Assembly (NCBI GenBank): GCA_937921775.1
Contig: CAKZUK010000006.1
Location: 21,812 to 85,811, forward strand
Direction: 5' to 3'
Source of the DNA: an uncultured Saprospiraceae bacterium
Lineage (GTDB): Bacteria; Bacteroidota; Bacteroidia; Chitinophagales; Saprospiraceae
DNA length: 64,000 nucleotides
Part shown: piece by piece, positions 10,261 through 20,112 of the stretch
Layout of the letters: each line of letters begins with the position of its first letter
Numbering within the stretch: the stretch's first letter is position 1
Notes under the pieces: model-generated
What the model was told of the DNA's origin: nothing
The model's input: the letters and a program-made list of their open reading frames with translations, nothing else
Database searches by the model: none
Made by a program: the position numbers and the translations under genes

Positions 10261-11035
10261 GAGGCAAGGGTCTTTAGTATTCAATAAGTAGCTTAATCTA
10301 TGCGTAAACTTAATTCAAGGCGAATATATGATTTGTTTTTAAACAACATCTATAGGTATTGGGCAATCTTTTACTTTAACTGTCTATGCATAAAATTTAA
10401 ACGCTGAGTAAACACCCTTTGTTGCAGAACAAAATAGCGGGAAGCAGCCAATGTTGGATGATCTGGAAGAACTAACAAACGCATTTCTCTAAAGTCAGTG
10501 CTCTAAATGAACTTCCAGCGGATTTAACATTGATTAGCTAGGAATAGGAAACGGAGTTTGAATTGTGGTAAAGAGCTAAGCTAGATTGGTATTGAAAGGG
10601 CACTGATATTGCTAATAGATCGGTTTAGGCAAAAAAATAAGCCCGATTAGGAATCGGGCTCAGGAAACGAATCTTACAATTTTTTAACCAAAACTTACAT
10701 TTATACAATAAGCAAAGTGCGTGCCAAAACTGGCTTTGGAGTTAATTTTAATAAGCATGATGAAATTTTAACATTTGAAAGGCACTTCTTTGTAGGAGGA
10801 AATAGAGATAGAAGGGATTGAGCAGGCTTTAGGCGGATTTTAAGTTAGGGTAAAGAATGGCTTATTAAACCCGATCGCGAGAAAAGAGGGAATTCGTCTG
10901 AGCTCCAGGTGGGTCTAGACTTAAGCAACTGCTGCTAATCCTCCCAATCTGCGCGTGTCAGTCGAAAAGCACCACTTCTATAGTGTTTCTCCTTCATAAA
11001 AGGGTACATCTCTCAGCTCCCTCATAAAACAAGAA
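10261..11035. other. Intergenic region between the PorE-like gene and secDF
   Basis: About 775 bases without a convincing coding sequence on either strand. It holds the terminator hairpin at 10640-10660 and the upstream region of the PorE-like gene. A weak TATATTCG box on the minus strand at about 10323-10330 could be that gene's -7 element. Confidence 0.5.
10632..10660 (-). terminator. Rho-independent terminator on the minus strand
   Basis: A 9-bp stem (AGCCCGATT, 10640-10648, with 10652-10660) and a 3-base loop are followed on the minus strand by TTATTTTTTT. It would stop readthrough from secDF before the PorE-like gene. Confidence 0.7.
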
Positions 11036-11067
11036 ATCCCGAATCTGCATCACTGCAAATTCGGGAT
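11036..11067 (-). terminator. secDF terminator
   Basis: A 14-bp stem with one mismatch (11036-11049 with 11054-11067) and a TCAC loop lies 25 bases past the secDF stop. On the minus strand it is followed by a T-rich tract. Confidence 0.75.
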
Positions 11068-11091
11068 CACTATTATTAGCAATAAAGCTGT

Positions 11092-14000
11092 TTAGTTAAC
11101 TTTAGATTTAGCGAAACTGCTTTTCTTCTTACTAGTCTTTGGAGCAAAGTCACCAGTCAAATCTGACATAATAGGTGTCGCAATAAAGATAGAAGAGTAG
11201 GTACCTACAATTACACCAATGAATAGTGCAAAAGCAAAACCTTTGATACTTGAACCACCAAAGAACAATAAGATAGCAACAACAAATAGGGTAGTCATCG
11301 AAGTAATGACAGTTCTACTCACGGTACTATTGATTGACATATTGATCACTTCGTGCTTACTTTTCTTAGTGTAGTTATTCATAAATTCACGAATACGGTC
11401 AAATACTACCACCGTATCGTTAATCGAATAACCAATCACTGTCAGAATCGCTGCAATGAAGGCCTGATTTATTTCCATTGAGAATGGTAGTACTCCGTGG
11501 AATATAGAGAACAGAGAAAGTACGATTAATGTATCGTGGAAAAGTGCAGCAACTGCACCCGCACTATATTGCCATTTATTGAATCGAATAAAGATGTACA
11601 AGAAGATCACCAATAGGGCGAAGATCGTTGCATAAAGAGAACTTTCTTTAATATCCTCTGCAATGGTAGGTCCTACCTTACTAGATGATACAACGTGAGT
11701 TCCGAGTCCATCAGGTTGCTTGAATTGGTCTAGTGAAATACTACCACCAGTAGCAGCATTTACACCTTCGTGCAATTTAGCCATTACTTTTTCAGCAGCA
11801 CCTTCAGTACCGTCAGTGATGTTGTAAGAAGTAACTACGTTAAATGTATTACTCGTGCTTACTTCTTTTACCAAAGTACTCATACCGAATGCTTCACCTA
11901 ATGAGCTACGTAAACCATCAAGGTCAACATTTTCGTTTTTGTCAAACTGTACGTTGTAAGAATAACCTCCTTTAAAATCAACTCCTAATTCAAATCCTCT
12001 CATTGCGAAAGAACCTAAACCAATAATAATGATAATAGAAGAAAGGACATAAGCCATCTTACGCTTTCCTAACCAGTCGATATTTAAGTTTGCAAAAGCA
12101 TTCTTAGAAGGACCAGTCCAGAAAGACAAATCGTTACCTTTTGTGATTGTCCACCAGTCAATGAGCATACGACCAACTAAAACTGCAGTAAACAATGAAC
12201 AACAAACACCGATGATCAATACAATGGCGAAACCTTTAATTGGTCCCATACCGAAGTAAGCCAAGATGATCGCTACTAAAATAGTAGTTACGTTGGCATC
12301 AATGATGGCAGAGTAGGAGTGTTGGAAACCATCTTTGATAGATACCAATAATGATTTTCCAGCTCTAAGCTCTTCCCTGATTCTTTCAAAGATGATTACG
12401 TTGGCATCTACTGCCATACCAATCGTCAATACGATACCAGCAATACCAGGTAGTGTAAGTACAGTACCGAAGTTGGCCAATAATCCAAAGATGAAGAAGA
12501 TATTGAGGAACAATGCTAGGATAGCAACAAAACCACCTGCACCATAATAGAAAACCATAAATAGGAATACCAAACCAAAACCAATCAATAAAGAATTGAT
12601 AGAACGTCTGATATTGTCAGCACCCAAAGAAGGGCCAACCAATGATTCCTGAATAATTTTTGTTTTAGCTGGAAGCTTACCAATCTGTAGAATTTTAGCT
12701 AAATCTTCTCCTTCTTGCATGCTATAATCTCCTGTGATAGAAGAGTTACCAGTTAGAATAGGATTGATTACACGTGGAGCAGAAACTACTTTGTCGTCCA
12801 GTACAATAGCGATTTCACGATTGTTGTCCTGAGCAGCTTTAGTTGTCATCTCTCCCCAGATCTTAGCACCAGGTCCAGTCATTCCCAATGAAACAGCAAT
12901 AGAACCATTTGATGGGTCAGGGTTTGCAGCTGCATCCGTTACCATATCACCAGCCAAAGGTGGCTTGTCTGATCCTCTTTCCATCTTGATCGCGTATAGT
13001 TCGTATACTTTGCTATCCGCGGTGTAGTCATTGTAGCCGTTAGCCGGGTAGTGTGACCACTTGAAAGAGATATCTTTTGGCATAAGGCTTACCACTTCTG
13101 GCCGAGCCAAATAGTCATTAATTGTTTTGATTTGATTACGAGGAGCAGTACCAATAATAGTAAAAGGCATCAAAGCTCCACCATCAGCACCTGCACCATT
13201 TAAGGTAAGAGCACTTAATAAAGGACCACGGTTAGTAGGAGTCGTCTCATCAGCGTAAACTTCAGTGATTGGTCCAAATGTATCAACTCTAATGTTTCCT
13301 TCAGAATCATATACATAAGTGGTATCCATTCGAATAACTTCTTTAGCAGCTTCAATCGTAGAAGTATCGCCAGAAGCAAGTCTTCTAAGTTTGTCATCAG
13401 CTTGTGCTAAAAGTTGAATGATTCCAGCACCCGTAGATTTAGATACGTTATCAGTGATTCGGTAAATATTCCAAAACTGCAATTCAGCAGTAGTTTGAAG
13501 GAAGTTACGTGCACGCTCTGGGTTACGAATACCAGGAAGTTCAACAATGATCAAGTCTCTTGCTTCGTCAAGCGAAACATTTGGCTGGATCACTCCTAGC
13601 TCATCAATACGTTCTTTTAGACGCTTATAAGTAAGACCAACAGTCTCTTTTGACTTTTCCTGAAGGATACGAACAACTTCGCCGTCAGGTGTATCAAATT
13701 TGATGTTCTCTCTGAGTACTTCGTCAGAGTCAAAAGCTGCAGCTAGGTTAGTACCACCTAATGCTTTGTACGCTTTGTAAAAACGAGTTACGTAATCTGA
13801 CTTTGTTACAGCTACATCTGCATCAGCTTGAAGCAATGCTTCCTTAATCAGTGGTGCATCATTTTCAGCTAATGATTTGATGAAATCATTCAGGTCAACC
13901 TGAAGGACAACATTCATTCCTCCCTTGAGGTCAAGGCCATATGCTAGCTGAGCGTTCTTTAGATCTTCATAAGTGAATTGTTTGATCATTGGAACATTGA

Positions 14001-14214
14001 AAATAACCTCACTGGACATGGAATCCAAATAGGCCGATTCTGCGTCTGCATATTTTTCAGCTTGAATTTCAGCTGGAAATGAGCCAGAGATAGATTGTGC
14101 ATGTGCTCTAGCATCTTTCTCTACGCCTAACGTAGGATACATGTAGAAGTACTGCAACAGGCAGAATAAGGTAACTACTACTAGAAAAAACTTTACGATT
14201 CCTTTACCTTGCAT
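11092..14214 (-). CDS. secDF: Protein translocase subunit SecDF (fused)
   Basis: The protein has 1,040 residues and starts at an ATG. SecD and SecF are fused in one chain, as is usual in Bacteroidota. It uses the proton gradient to help SecYEG move proteins across the inner membrane. The first membrane segment is at 6-26. The SecD half carries DLKGGMNVVLQV and, in its membrane part, GMAVDANVIIFERIREE. The SecF half carries ELGVDFKGGYSYNVQF and GYSINDTVVVFDRIREF. A large periplasmic insert lies between residues 120 and 520, as expected for the family. A TATATTTG box at 14259-14266 is a good promoter candidate, and a hairpin follows the stop. It stands as a single-gene unit. The export demand set by the many secreted proteins nearby fits, but no functional coupling is visible. 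Confidence 0.97.
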   Translation of the reverse strand: MQGKGIVKFFLVVVTLFCLLQYFYMYPTLGVEKDARAHAQSISGSFPAEIQAEKYADAESAYLDSMSSEVIFNVPMIKQFTYEDLKNAQLAYGLDLKGGMNVVLQVDLNDFIKSLAENDAPLIKEALLQADADVAVTKSDYVTRFYKAYKALGGTNLAAAFDSDEVLRENIKFDTPDGEVVRILQEKSKETVGLTYKRLKERIDELGVIQPNVSLDEARDLIIVELPGIRNPERARNFLQTTAELQFWNIYRITDNVSKSTGAGIIQLLAQADDKLRRLASGDTSTIEAAKEVIRMDTTYVYDSEGNIRVDTFGPITEVYADETTPTNRGPLLSALTLNGAGADGGALMPFTIIGTAPRNQIKTINDYLARPEVVSLMPKDISFKWSHYPANGYNDYTADSKVYELYAIKMERGSDKPPLAGDMVTDAAANPDPSNGSIAVSLGMTGPGAKIWGEMTTKAAQDNNREIAIVLDDKVVSAPRVINPILTGNSSITGDYSMQEGEDLAKILQIGKLPAKTKIIQESLVGPSLGADNIRRSINSLLIGFGLVFLFMVFYYGAGGFVAILALFLNIFFIFGLLANFGTVLTLPGIAGIVLTIGMAVDANVIIFERIREELRAGKSLLVSIKDGFQHSYSAIIDANVTTILVAIILAYFGMGPIKGFAIVLIIGVCCSLFTAVLVGRMLIDWWTITKGNDLSFWTGPSKNAFANLNIDWLGKRKMAYVLSSIIIIIGLGSFAMRGFELGVDFKGGYSYNVQFDKNENVDLDGLRSSLGEAFGMSTLVKEVSTSNTFNVVTSYNITDGTEGAAEKVMAKLHEGVNAATGGSISLDQFKQPDGLGTHVVSSSKVGPTIAEDIKESSLYATIFALLVIFLYIFIRFNKWQYSAGAVAALFHDTLIVLSLFSIFHGVLPFSMEINQAFIAAILTVIGYSINDTVVVFDRIREFMNNYTKKSKHEVINMSINSTVSRTVITSMTTLFVVAILLFFGGSSIKGFAFALFIGVIVGTYSSIFIATPIMSDLTGDFAPKTSKKKSSFAKSKVN

Positions 14215-14258
14215 GGTATTAAATTTAGACTTTTGTAAAAGGTTTGAAAAAAACTCCG

Positions 14259-14266
14259 CAAATATA
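14259..14266 (-). promoter_or_regulatory. secDF promoter, -7 box
   Basis: The minus strand reads TATATTTG about 45 bases before the secDF start, matching the Bacteroidota TAnnTTTG consensus. I find no clean -33 TTTG at the right distance. Confidence 0.5.
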
Positions 14267-14314
14267 TACTTTTTGGCTTATAAAGTGCCAGTTGAGTCTA
14301 CGTATTTCTCCATA

Positions 14315-14328
14315 CTATGTTAACATAG
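14315..14328. repeat. Perfect 14-base palindrome between divergent genes
   Basis: CTATGTTAACATAG lies about 50 bases upstream of the secDF -7 box, in the 603-base divergent region shared with the kbp gene. It could be an operator. The rest of 14215-14817 shows no gene. Confidence 0.35.
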
Positions 14329-14817
14329 ACGCCGTGGAAATGTCCGCTTAGTTTGATATTTGTGAGAGCAGGTGAGAATTCTAGATATAATGTAAGACAA
14401 AATTCGTCCCAAATTGTTCTTTTTTAAGTTAAAAAACAAGAAATAGAGTGACAATTTCTGTTGCTTTTGCAATTTCACTGTGTTTAAGATGGGAAATTAA
14501 GAAGGAATATAGCTTTATAGAATTATTATTGTGAATAATAGTAGATCTACCTAAGAGAGATAAAAGGCATTTCCATTTTATAATGGCCAGTTTTTTCTTC
14601 ATTTTAGCTCAGAAGAGTAAATACAATTATCATTGAAATTGAAATTGCCGCTTAAAAGGTTTGCTATTTCGTAAAAACTATCATAAATTCCGCCACATTT
14701 AATTTTAAAAATTCTAATTAACCACAGAGTTGTGCTCAATGAACTTGATAGTTGTTCATTAAATCATTGATAAACAGTGTCTTATCGTTTTTTGCAACTT
14801 TACATCAACTAAAAATT

Positions 14818-15321
14818 ATGGGTTTATTTTCCTTTTTAAAGAATTCGGGTGCTAAGATTTTAACAAAGAAAAACGCTAAGACCGTAGCTGACAATCCTGA
14901 GATAAAGAGAATGGAAGAAGAGATTCTCAACAAGCAGAAAGAAATTTTATTAAAGGGTATCGTAGAAGGTATGGGTAAAAAGAAAGTTACCAATATGAGT
15001 CTCACCTTTGATGGTACTACTGCTACGATTCATGGACAGGTCAACTCACAGGCTGATCGCGAGAAAATTATCCTTGCTTTGGGTAATGTTTCTGGTGTAG
15101 CAGCAGTTGATGATCGTCTATCTGTAAAGAAAGAAGCGCCAGAAGCTGAGTTTTACACTGTAAAGCGTGGTGATTCTCTTTCAAAAATCGCTAAGCGTTT
15201 TTACGGCGATCCAATGAAATACAAGAAGATTTTTGATGCCAACAAGCCAATGCTTAAAGACCCTAACCTCATTTTTGCTGGTCAGGTACTTCGCATTCCT
15301 AATGCTGGTAGAAAGAAATAA
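14818..15321 (+). CDS. kbp: Kbp/YgaU-like BON-LysM protein
   Basis: The protein has 167 residues. The ATG at 14818 gives MGLFSFLKNSGAK, close to the start of E. coli Kbp (MGLFNFVKDAGEK); an earlier ATG at 14752 would add 22 residues with no family support. A BON domain spans about 40-105 (ending GVAAVDDRL), and a LysM domain spans about 112-163 (FYTVKRGDSLSKIAKRFYG, then ANKPML and GQVLRIP). E. coli Kbp is a cytoplasmic potassium-binding protein of 149 residues with the same order. There is no signal peptide, so this copy is also probably cytoplasmic despite the LysM domain. Compared with E. coli it has a longer charged region between the start and the BON domain. Transcribed alone and closed by a strong hairpin. 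Confidence 0.9.
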   Translation: MGLFSFLKNSGAKILTKKNAKTVADNPEIKRMEEEILNKQKEILLKGIVEGMGKKKVTNMSLTFDGTTATIHGQVNSQADREKIILALGNVSGVAAVDDRLSVKKEAPEAEFYTVKRGDSLSKIAKRFYGDPMKYKKIFDANKPMLKDPNLIFAGQVLRIPNAGRKK

Positions 15322-15331
15322 TCAACAAAAT

Positions 15332-15372
15332 AAAAGGGAATCTGGTGAGCATCTCTCTAGATTCTCTTTTTA
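15332..15372 (+). terminator. Terminator of the kbp gene
   Basis: A 12-bp stem with one G-T pair (15332-15343 with 15359-15370) and a 15-base loop ends in TTTTTAT, 10 bases after the stop. Confidence 0.8.
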
Positions 15373-15536
15373 TAAGACTAATTCGCAACTCGCCTTCCCC
15401 CTCTAGCTCATCTACAATTTTACTCTAGAAAGCCTCCTTGCTTTTCTCACTACTTTATCGCTACACAGTAGAAACAAGCCAAAAAAACATCTAAAAAATT
15501 ACCCAGCCCTTTAGCTTAATCCACAATTAAAGATTG

Positions 15537-15544
15537 TATCTTTG
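15537..15544 (+). promoter_or_regulatory. purM promoter, -7 box
   Basis: TATCTTTG followed by CAG is a strong match to the Bacteroidota TAnnTTTG element. Initiation just downstream would give a leader of about 170 bases ahead of purM, containing repeat copy B. The rest of 15373-15536 shows nothing coding. Confidence 0.65.
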
Positions 15545-15622
15545 CAGTCGATTATTTCTTTTGCAGCAAGCAATAATACCAAGAGACGGAACCAAATTAT
15601 TTGAATTTTTCCGATGTTTATA

Positions 15623-15685
15623 AAATTTACTAAGCGATTTGACCCTAAGGGAATAAGCCTGTTAATTTTTAAAAATGTTAAACCG
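15623..15685 (+). repeat. Dispersed intergenic repeat, copy B, in the purM leader
   Basis: This copy matches 4259-4320 over its full length with scattered differences. It lies between the purM promoter box and the start codon, so it should be transcribed as part of the 5' leader. Confidence 0.6.
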
Positions 15686-15720
15686 GAAAAAATTAAATAA
15701 TCCCGTCAAATAACTAATAC

Positions 15721-16896
15721 ATGTCTGACAGTTATAAATACGATCTCAGAGGCGTCTCGGCTACTAAGCATGAGGTACACGCAGCCATCAAAGGACTTGA
15801 TAAAGGTCTATTCCCTAGCGCATTTTGTAAAATTCTTCCTGATGTAGTAGCCGGTGATCCGGAATACTGCAATATAATGCATGCAGATACTGCAGGTACG
15901 AAGACTTCTATTGCATATATGTACTGGAAGGAGACCGGCGACCTTTCCGTTTGGAAAGGGATTGCGCAAGATTCTATTGTAATGAATCTTGATGATATGG
16001 CTTGTGTCGGTTGTATAGATGATATCGTATTGTCTTCAACGATTGGCCGTAATAAGCGGATGATTACTGGTGATGTCATTGGTCGAATTATTAATGGAGC
16101 CAACGAATTCGTAGAATCTATGAAAGAACATGGCGTCGATATCCACATGGCTGGAGGTGAAACTGCTGATGTTGGAGATATAGTACGTACCATCGATGTA
16201 GGTTATACTGCTTTTGCAAGAATGAAACGGGAAGATTTGATTATCAATGATATTCAAGCAGGTGATGTAATCGTAGGACTAGCTTCTGACGGACAATCAA
16301 TTTATGAAGATACTTACAACGCTGGAACTGGCTCAAACGGATTGACTTCTGCTCGCCACGACGTTCTCAACTTTGATTACGCCTCCGAATACCCGGAAAG
16401 CTATGATCCAAATATGCCGGAAGAGGTACTTTACGTCGGTATGAAAAAACTATCCGACGAAGTCACAGTAAAAGGACATAAAACAAATGTGGGCAAACTA
16501 ATTTTGTCACCAACAAGAACATATCTACCCGTCTTAAAAAAGATATTTGAAACTCATCGCAAAAAGATAAATGGCTTAATTCACTGCACTGGCGGAGGAC
16601 AGGCAAAAGTGGTGAAGTTTATCAAAGACAGAAAGGTTATTAAAAACAATCTTTTCGAGACCCCCTTCTTATTTAAGATGATTCAAGAGCAATCCGGTGC
16701 CGACTGGAAAGAGATGTACCAAGTATACAATATGGGACATCGTTTGGAGTTTTATCTAAAGGAATCTGATGCAGCAGCAATTATTGAAATTTCTAAATCT
16801 TTTGGTATTGATGCGCAAATCATTGGATACGTAGAAGCCGCAGATGGAGAGTCAGTAGAACTGAAAACGCCTTACGGAGCATTCGAATACCGATAA
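15721..16896 (+). CDS. purM: Phosphoribosylformylglycinamidine cyclo-ligase (AIR synthetase)
   Basis: The protein has 391 residues and starts at an ATG. It closes the ring of FGAM with ATP to give AIR, the fifth step of purine synthesis, in the cytoplasm. Motifs include HADTAGTKTS, the MNLDDMACVGC block and HMAGGETADVGD, all typical of the PurM/PurL ATP-binding fold. At 391 residues it is longer than E. coli PurM (about 345) but usual for the Bacteroidota form. It is not in an operon with other pur genes, although purB lies 4 kb away on the opposite strand. The long leader with a repeated element suggests regulation at the RNA level, but I cannot assign a known riboswitch. Confidence 0.93.
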   Translation: MSDSYKYDLRGVSATKHEVHAAIKGLDKGLFPSAFCKILPDVVAGDPEYCNIMHADTAGTKTSIAYMYWKETGDLSVWKGIAQDSIVMNLDDMACVGCIDDIVLSSTIGRNKRMITGDVIGRIINGANEFVESMKEHGVDIHMAGGETADVGDIVRTIDVGYTAFARMKREDLIINDIQAGDVIVGLASDGQSIYEDTYNAGTGSNGLTSARHDVLNFDYASEYPESYDPNMPEEVLYVGMKKLSDEVTVKGHKTNVGKLILSPTRTYLPVLKKIFETHRKKINGLIHCTGGGQAKVVKFIKDRKVIKNNLFETPFLFKMIQEQSGADWKEMYQVYNMGHRLEFYLKESDAAAIIEISKSFGIDAQIIGYVEAADGESVELKTPYGAFEYR

Positions 16897-17042
16897 TTTT
16901 TTAGCTAATTTTCAACATACTAAGATTGGGTTCCCCTGATCTGCCGAGTGAGAACAGAATTGATAAATATCGCAGCATGATATTTGTCATACTCGTCGTT
17001 CTACCAGCTGTCTTATTCAGATCGCCTATTAACTAATTAGTA

Positions 17043-20033
17043 ATGTTTAGAAACTTTTTACTCATATGGGTTTTGTTTACATCGCTTGTGCTTCCTGCAC
17101 AGGATGTCACCTCTATAGAAAAAGGTACATTAACTAAAATAGGAGGGCGAGTCATAAACTCAGCTCAGAAAGAAGTGACAATGACTTTTTTTAGAGACAT
17201 TGTTTCATTCAACGAGGAATCCTTTTCTGTTCCTATTCAACAAGATAATAGTTTTGGCATGAGCTTTCAATTAAACGAACCTACGCAGGTGATGTTTAAT
17301 TATATGGGTATTGAGCTAAAGTTGTTTTTGGAGCCAGGAGACGATATGTTTATTCAATTTGATGCCATCAATTTTAGAAGTAGTATTCGTTATTCTGGGA
17401 AAGGCTCATTACAAAATAACTACCTCCTCCAAACTTATAAAATGTACAACGAGTGGGACGAGCAATTTTTACTTTTTGAAATTGCGGACCGTTCACCCTT
17501 GGATTTCCGACGGTTTATGGATCAAATGCACAGGCAGCGTTTTGGATTTTATAAAGATTATCCGGAGAAAAATAATTTTTCAGATGATTTCAGACATTAT
17601 GCTTGTGCCGATATTGACTATTGGTGGGCTTACTACTTGCTGCGTTATCGAGTCGAACACTTTTCTAGCCAAGGGATTGATGAAACGGTAATCCCAAAAG
17701 AGTATTACAGTTTTTTGGATGAGGTCTTGGTTAATAATGATCGTGCCTTGTCTAATCCTTATTATGCCTATTTTTTAGATAGGTATCTACATTTTCGATC
17801 TGAAGTACCTGGTAAACTGGAGAATGAACCAGTCAGTATTCGAGTGGATGTGCCTAGCATTTTTGTATTATCCAAACCTGAGCAACCACCTATCGTGACG
17901 GAAGTCAAAAAAGGAGCACGGATGCGTTATCTCCACGAAAAGTCAACATTCAAATCAAAGGTTCTGATTAAAGAAGCCTTACACGAAGATTATTGGTATA
18001 AAATAAAAACAGGTGATGGCTTCATCGGTTGGGTGATTGGTGTAGGTCTAGTTTTCGAAGATGATTTTTCAGATTTAATGGAAAGCTCAGAAACGTCACT
18101 TGGATCAGATAGTACATCAACGGTAGCTGTAATTCCATTTGAAACGGCACAAAAATATCTGAAAGGAAATGCACTGTACTACGTGATGGCAAATGATTTA
18201 TACTGGCGATCCAGAATTATTCCTTTAGAAGAATTGGAAAAGCAGGTCGATGAATTTTTATTAATCAACCCAGTTAAATCATACGATCAAATTGCTAAAA
18301 GCACCTTGGAGAAAATCCAAAAAGAAACCAACCCAGATATTATCTACGGTTCTACTAATTATCGAATTGTCAAGGATATTAAAATGGAAAGCGATAAGGT
18401 TTTGACAGAAGCAGTCATTACTTCCGTAAGCATTAATGAGAAGAAAGATGATGTGAATGTAGCGGATTCAAAATCGAATGACGAAACTAAAGTTCGGGTA
18501 AATACTGAAACAAATGATACTACAAGCACAGCGGTTTTAGAGTCTATTGCTTACGCAAATACTGAATTGAATAAACCAGCAGAAACAGTGAAAGAGCAAT
18601 TGGTTATTGCTGAAGATACGAGCGCAGTGCTAGTGATGCCCCAGTTAGAAGTTCAAACAGAATTTATTGATATTCCACTTGTAACCGAAGAGCGTCCTAG
18701 CACACCTGTCACGATAAAAGGAAAGGTGGATGCATATACTGGCCGACCTCTGAAACTGGTTTTGTACACTGATCCGGTTACCTTTATCGAAGAAGAATAT
18801 CAATTTAAAATTAATGGAGACTGGAGCTTCGAAGTCAATATTAATTTGAAAGAACCAACCATAGGATATCTTTTGTATGGAGATGAGCGATCACCTGTTT
18901 TTTTAGAACCAGATAATCAATTGCATTTTACGTTTCATGGACAAGCTTTTCAGAAGACCTTACATTTTTCTGGAAAGGGAAATGTGCAAAATAATTATTT
19001 GCTAGCGCAGCGGAAATTCTTTAAAGGCGAAGACAATGTCTTGCGAAAGAAGATGAAAAATGTCAAACCATTAGGTTTTAGTAAATACATGTCCGAACAA
19101 CGAGAAGCTCGACTCGCATTTTTGCAAAAGTATATTGATAGTTATGAAATGAGTTTTTCTTTTACCAATTATGCAATTGCAGATATTGATTATTGGTATG
19201 CTTATAATTTGCTCAACTATCCCTGGGAACATCCGCTTTATCACAATCAGGATGCACCAATGGAAATGGCAGATGGCTATTACGATTTTTTAGGTCGAAT
19301 AAATATATCACAAGAGAATGCTCTGCCAAACCAACATTATACTTACTTTTTGGACGGCTACTTTGATTATCAAGCTGAGTTGCCTCAAAATGAAGGGATG
19401 TCGGATATGGAATTGGCGGAAAGAGATTTGCAGGGAGATGTCTTAAACTACTACAAATGTAAGTTGTATTCTATTGCTTGTAAAAGAGGAAAAGCAAAAG
19501 CAAAAGGACCTGAAATTAAGGACTTCATTGCATCTTGTGATAATGAAACATACAACGATATTTTGCGTGTTGCATACAACGAGGCAAAGGGCTTAACGAA
19601 TGGATCGCCTGCTCCTAATTTTTCCTTGAAAGACATTAATGGCCAGATGGTTTCCTTAGATGACTTTAAAGGTAAAACAGTTTATGTTGATTTTTGGGCA
19701 AGTTGGTGTTCGCCATGCATCATGCAAATGCGTAACAGCCGAAATTGGAAAGCAACATTCAAAGATAAGGATGTTGTATTTGTCTATATTTCACTAGACA
19801 AAGATGTAAAGGCTTGGGAACGTCATGTCAAAAATAATCGCCTCAAAGGCATTCATTTAATTGCTGATTCTGGTAATGTATATCAATCCAAAATTGCACG
19901 TCTTTATCACGTTAAACGATTGCCTGCCGTCTTTCTTTTAGACAAAAATGGCAATATACATTTTAACTCAACTAGAGATAAAACACGACTTCGCCTATCG
20001 GATATGATTAGTGGATTGTTGCTTTCGAATTAG
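17043..20033 (+). CDS. Secreted protein with duplicated module, SH3-like domain and C-terminal TlpA-type thioredoxin
   Basis: The protein has 996 residues with a signal peptide (MFRNFLLIWVLFTSLVLPAQ). A module at about 30-270 recurs at about 555-790. Both copies hold GKGxxQNNYLL, then a long helical stretch with YAxADIDYWxAYxLL and WEH or VEH. Between them lie an SH3-like domain (about 288-340, ending DGFIGWVIGVGL) and a low-complexity acidic linker. Residues 853-996 are a thioredoxin fold of the TlpA/ResA type with active site WCSPC (Cys889, Cys892) and a cis-Pro in KRLPAVFLL. TlpA-type proteins of Bacteroidota often join a DUF4369-like N-domain to such a thioredoxin and act as periplasmic or outer-membrane-linked thiol reductases. 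Here the N-domain unit appears to have been duplicated and only one thioredoxin kept. The substrate is unknown. Confidence 0.85.
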   Translation: MFRNFLLIWVLFTSLVLPAQDVTSIEKGTLTKIGGRVINSAQKEVTMTFFRDIVSFNEESFSVPIQQDNSFGMSFQLNEPTQVMFNYMGIELKLFLEPGDDMFIQFDAINFRSSIRYSGKGSLQNNYLLQTYKMYNEWDEQFLLFEIADRSPLDFRRFMDQMHRQRFGFYKDYPEKNNFSDDFRHYACADIDYWWAYYLLRYRVEHFSSQGIDETVIPKEYYSFLDEVLVNNDRALSNPYYAYFLDRYLHFRSEVPGKLENEPVSIRVDVPSIFVLSKPEQPPIVTEVKKGARMRYLHEKSTFKSKVLIKEALHEDYWYKIKTGDGFIGWVIGVGLVFEDDFSDLMESSETSLGSDSTSTVAVIPFETAQKYLKGNALYYVMANDLYWRSRIIPLEELEKQVDEFLLINPVKSYDQIAKSTLEKIQKETNPDIIYGSTNYRIVKDIKMESDKVLTEAVITSVSINEKKDDVNVADSKSNDETKVRVNTETNDTTSTAVLESIAYANTELNKPAETVKEQLVIAEDTSAVLVMPQLEVQTEFIDIPLVTEERPSTPVTIKGKVDAYTGRPLKLVLYTDPVTFIEEEYQFKINGDWSFEVNINLKEPTIGYLLYGDERSPVFLEPDNQLHFTFHGQAFQKTLHFSGKGNVQNNYLLAQRKFFKGEDNVLRKKMKNVKPLGFSKYMSEQREARLAFLQKYIDSYEMSFSFTNYAIADIDYWYAYNLLNYPWEHPLYHNQDAPMEMADGYYDFLGRINISQENALPNQHYTYFLDGYFDYQAELPQNEGMSDMELAERDLQGDVLNYYKCKLYSIACKRGKAKAKGPEIKDFIASCDNETYNDILRVAYNEAKGLTNGSPAPNFSLKDINGQMVSLDDFKGKTVYVDFWASWCSPCIMQMRNSRNWKATFKDKDVVFVYISLDKDVKAWERHVKNNRLKGIHLIADSGNVYQSKIARLYHVKRLPAVFLLDKNGNIHFNSTRDKTRLRLSDMISGLLLSN

Positions 20034-20112
20034 GAGTAGAATTGGAATATTGCGTAGCTTATCTGATGTTAAACGAGTTCCACATTTGTGTGAACTTCCA
20101 ACTTCCAACGCT

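Noticed and set aside
14761..14817. Promoter for the kbp gene around TTATCGTTTTTTGC
   Set aside because: The match to TAnnTTTG needs a gap, and no -33 box is at the right distance.
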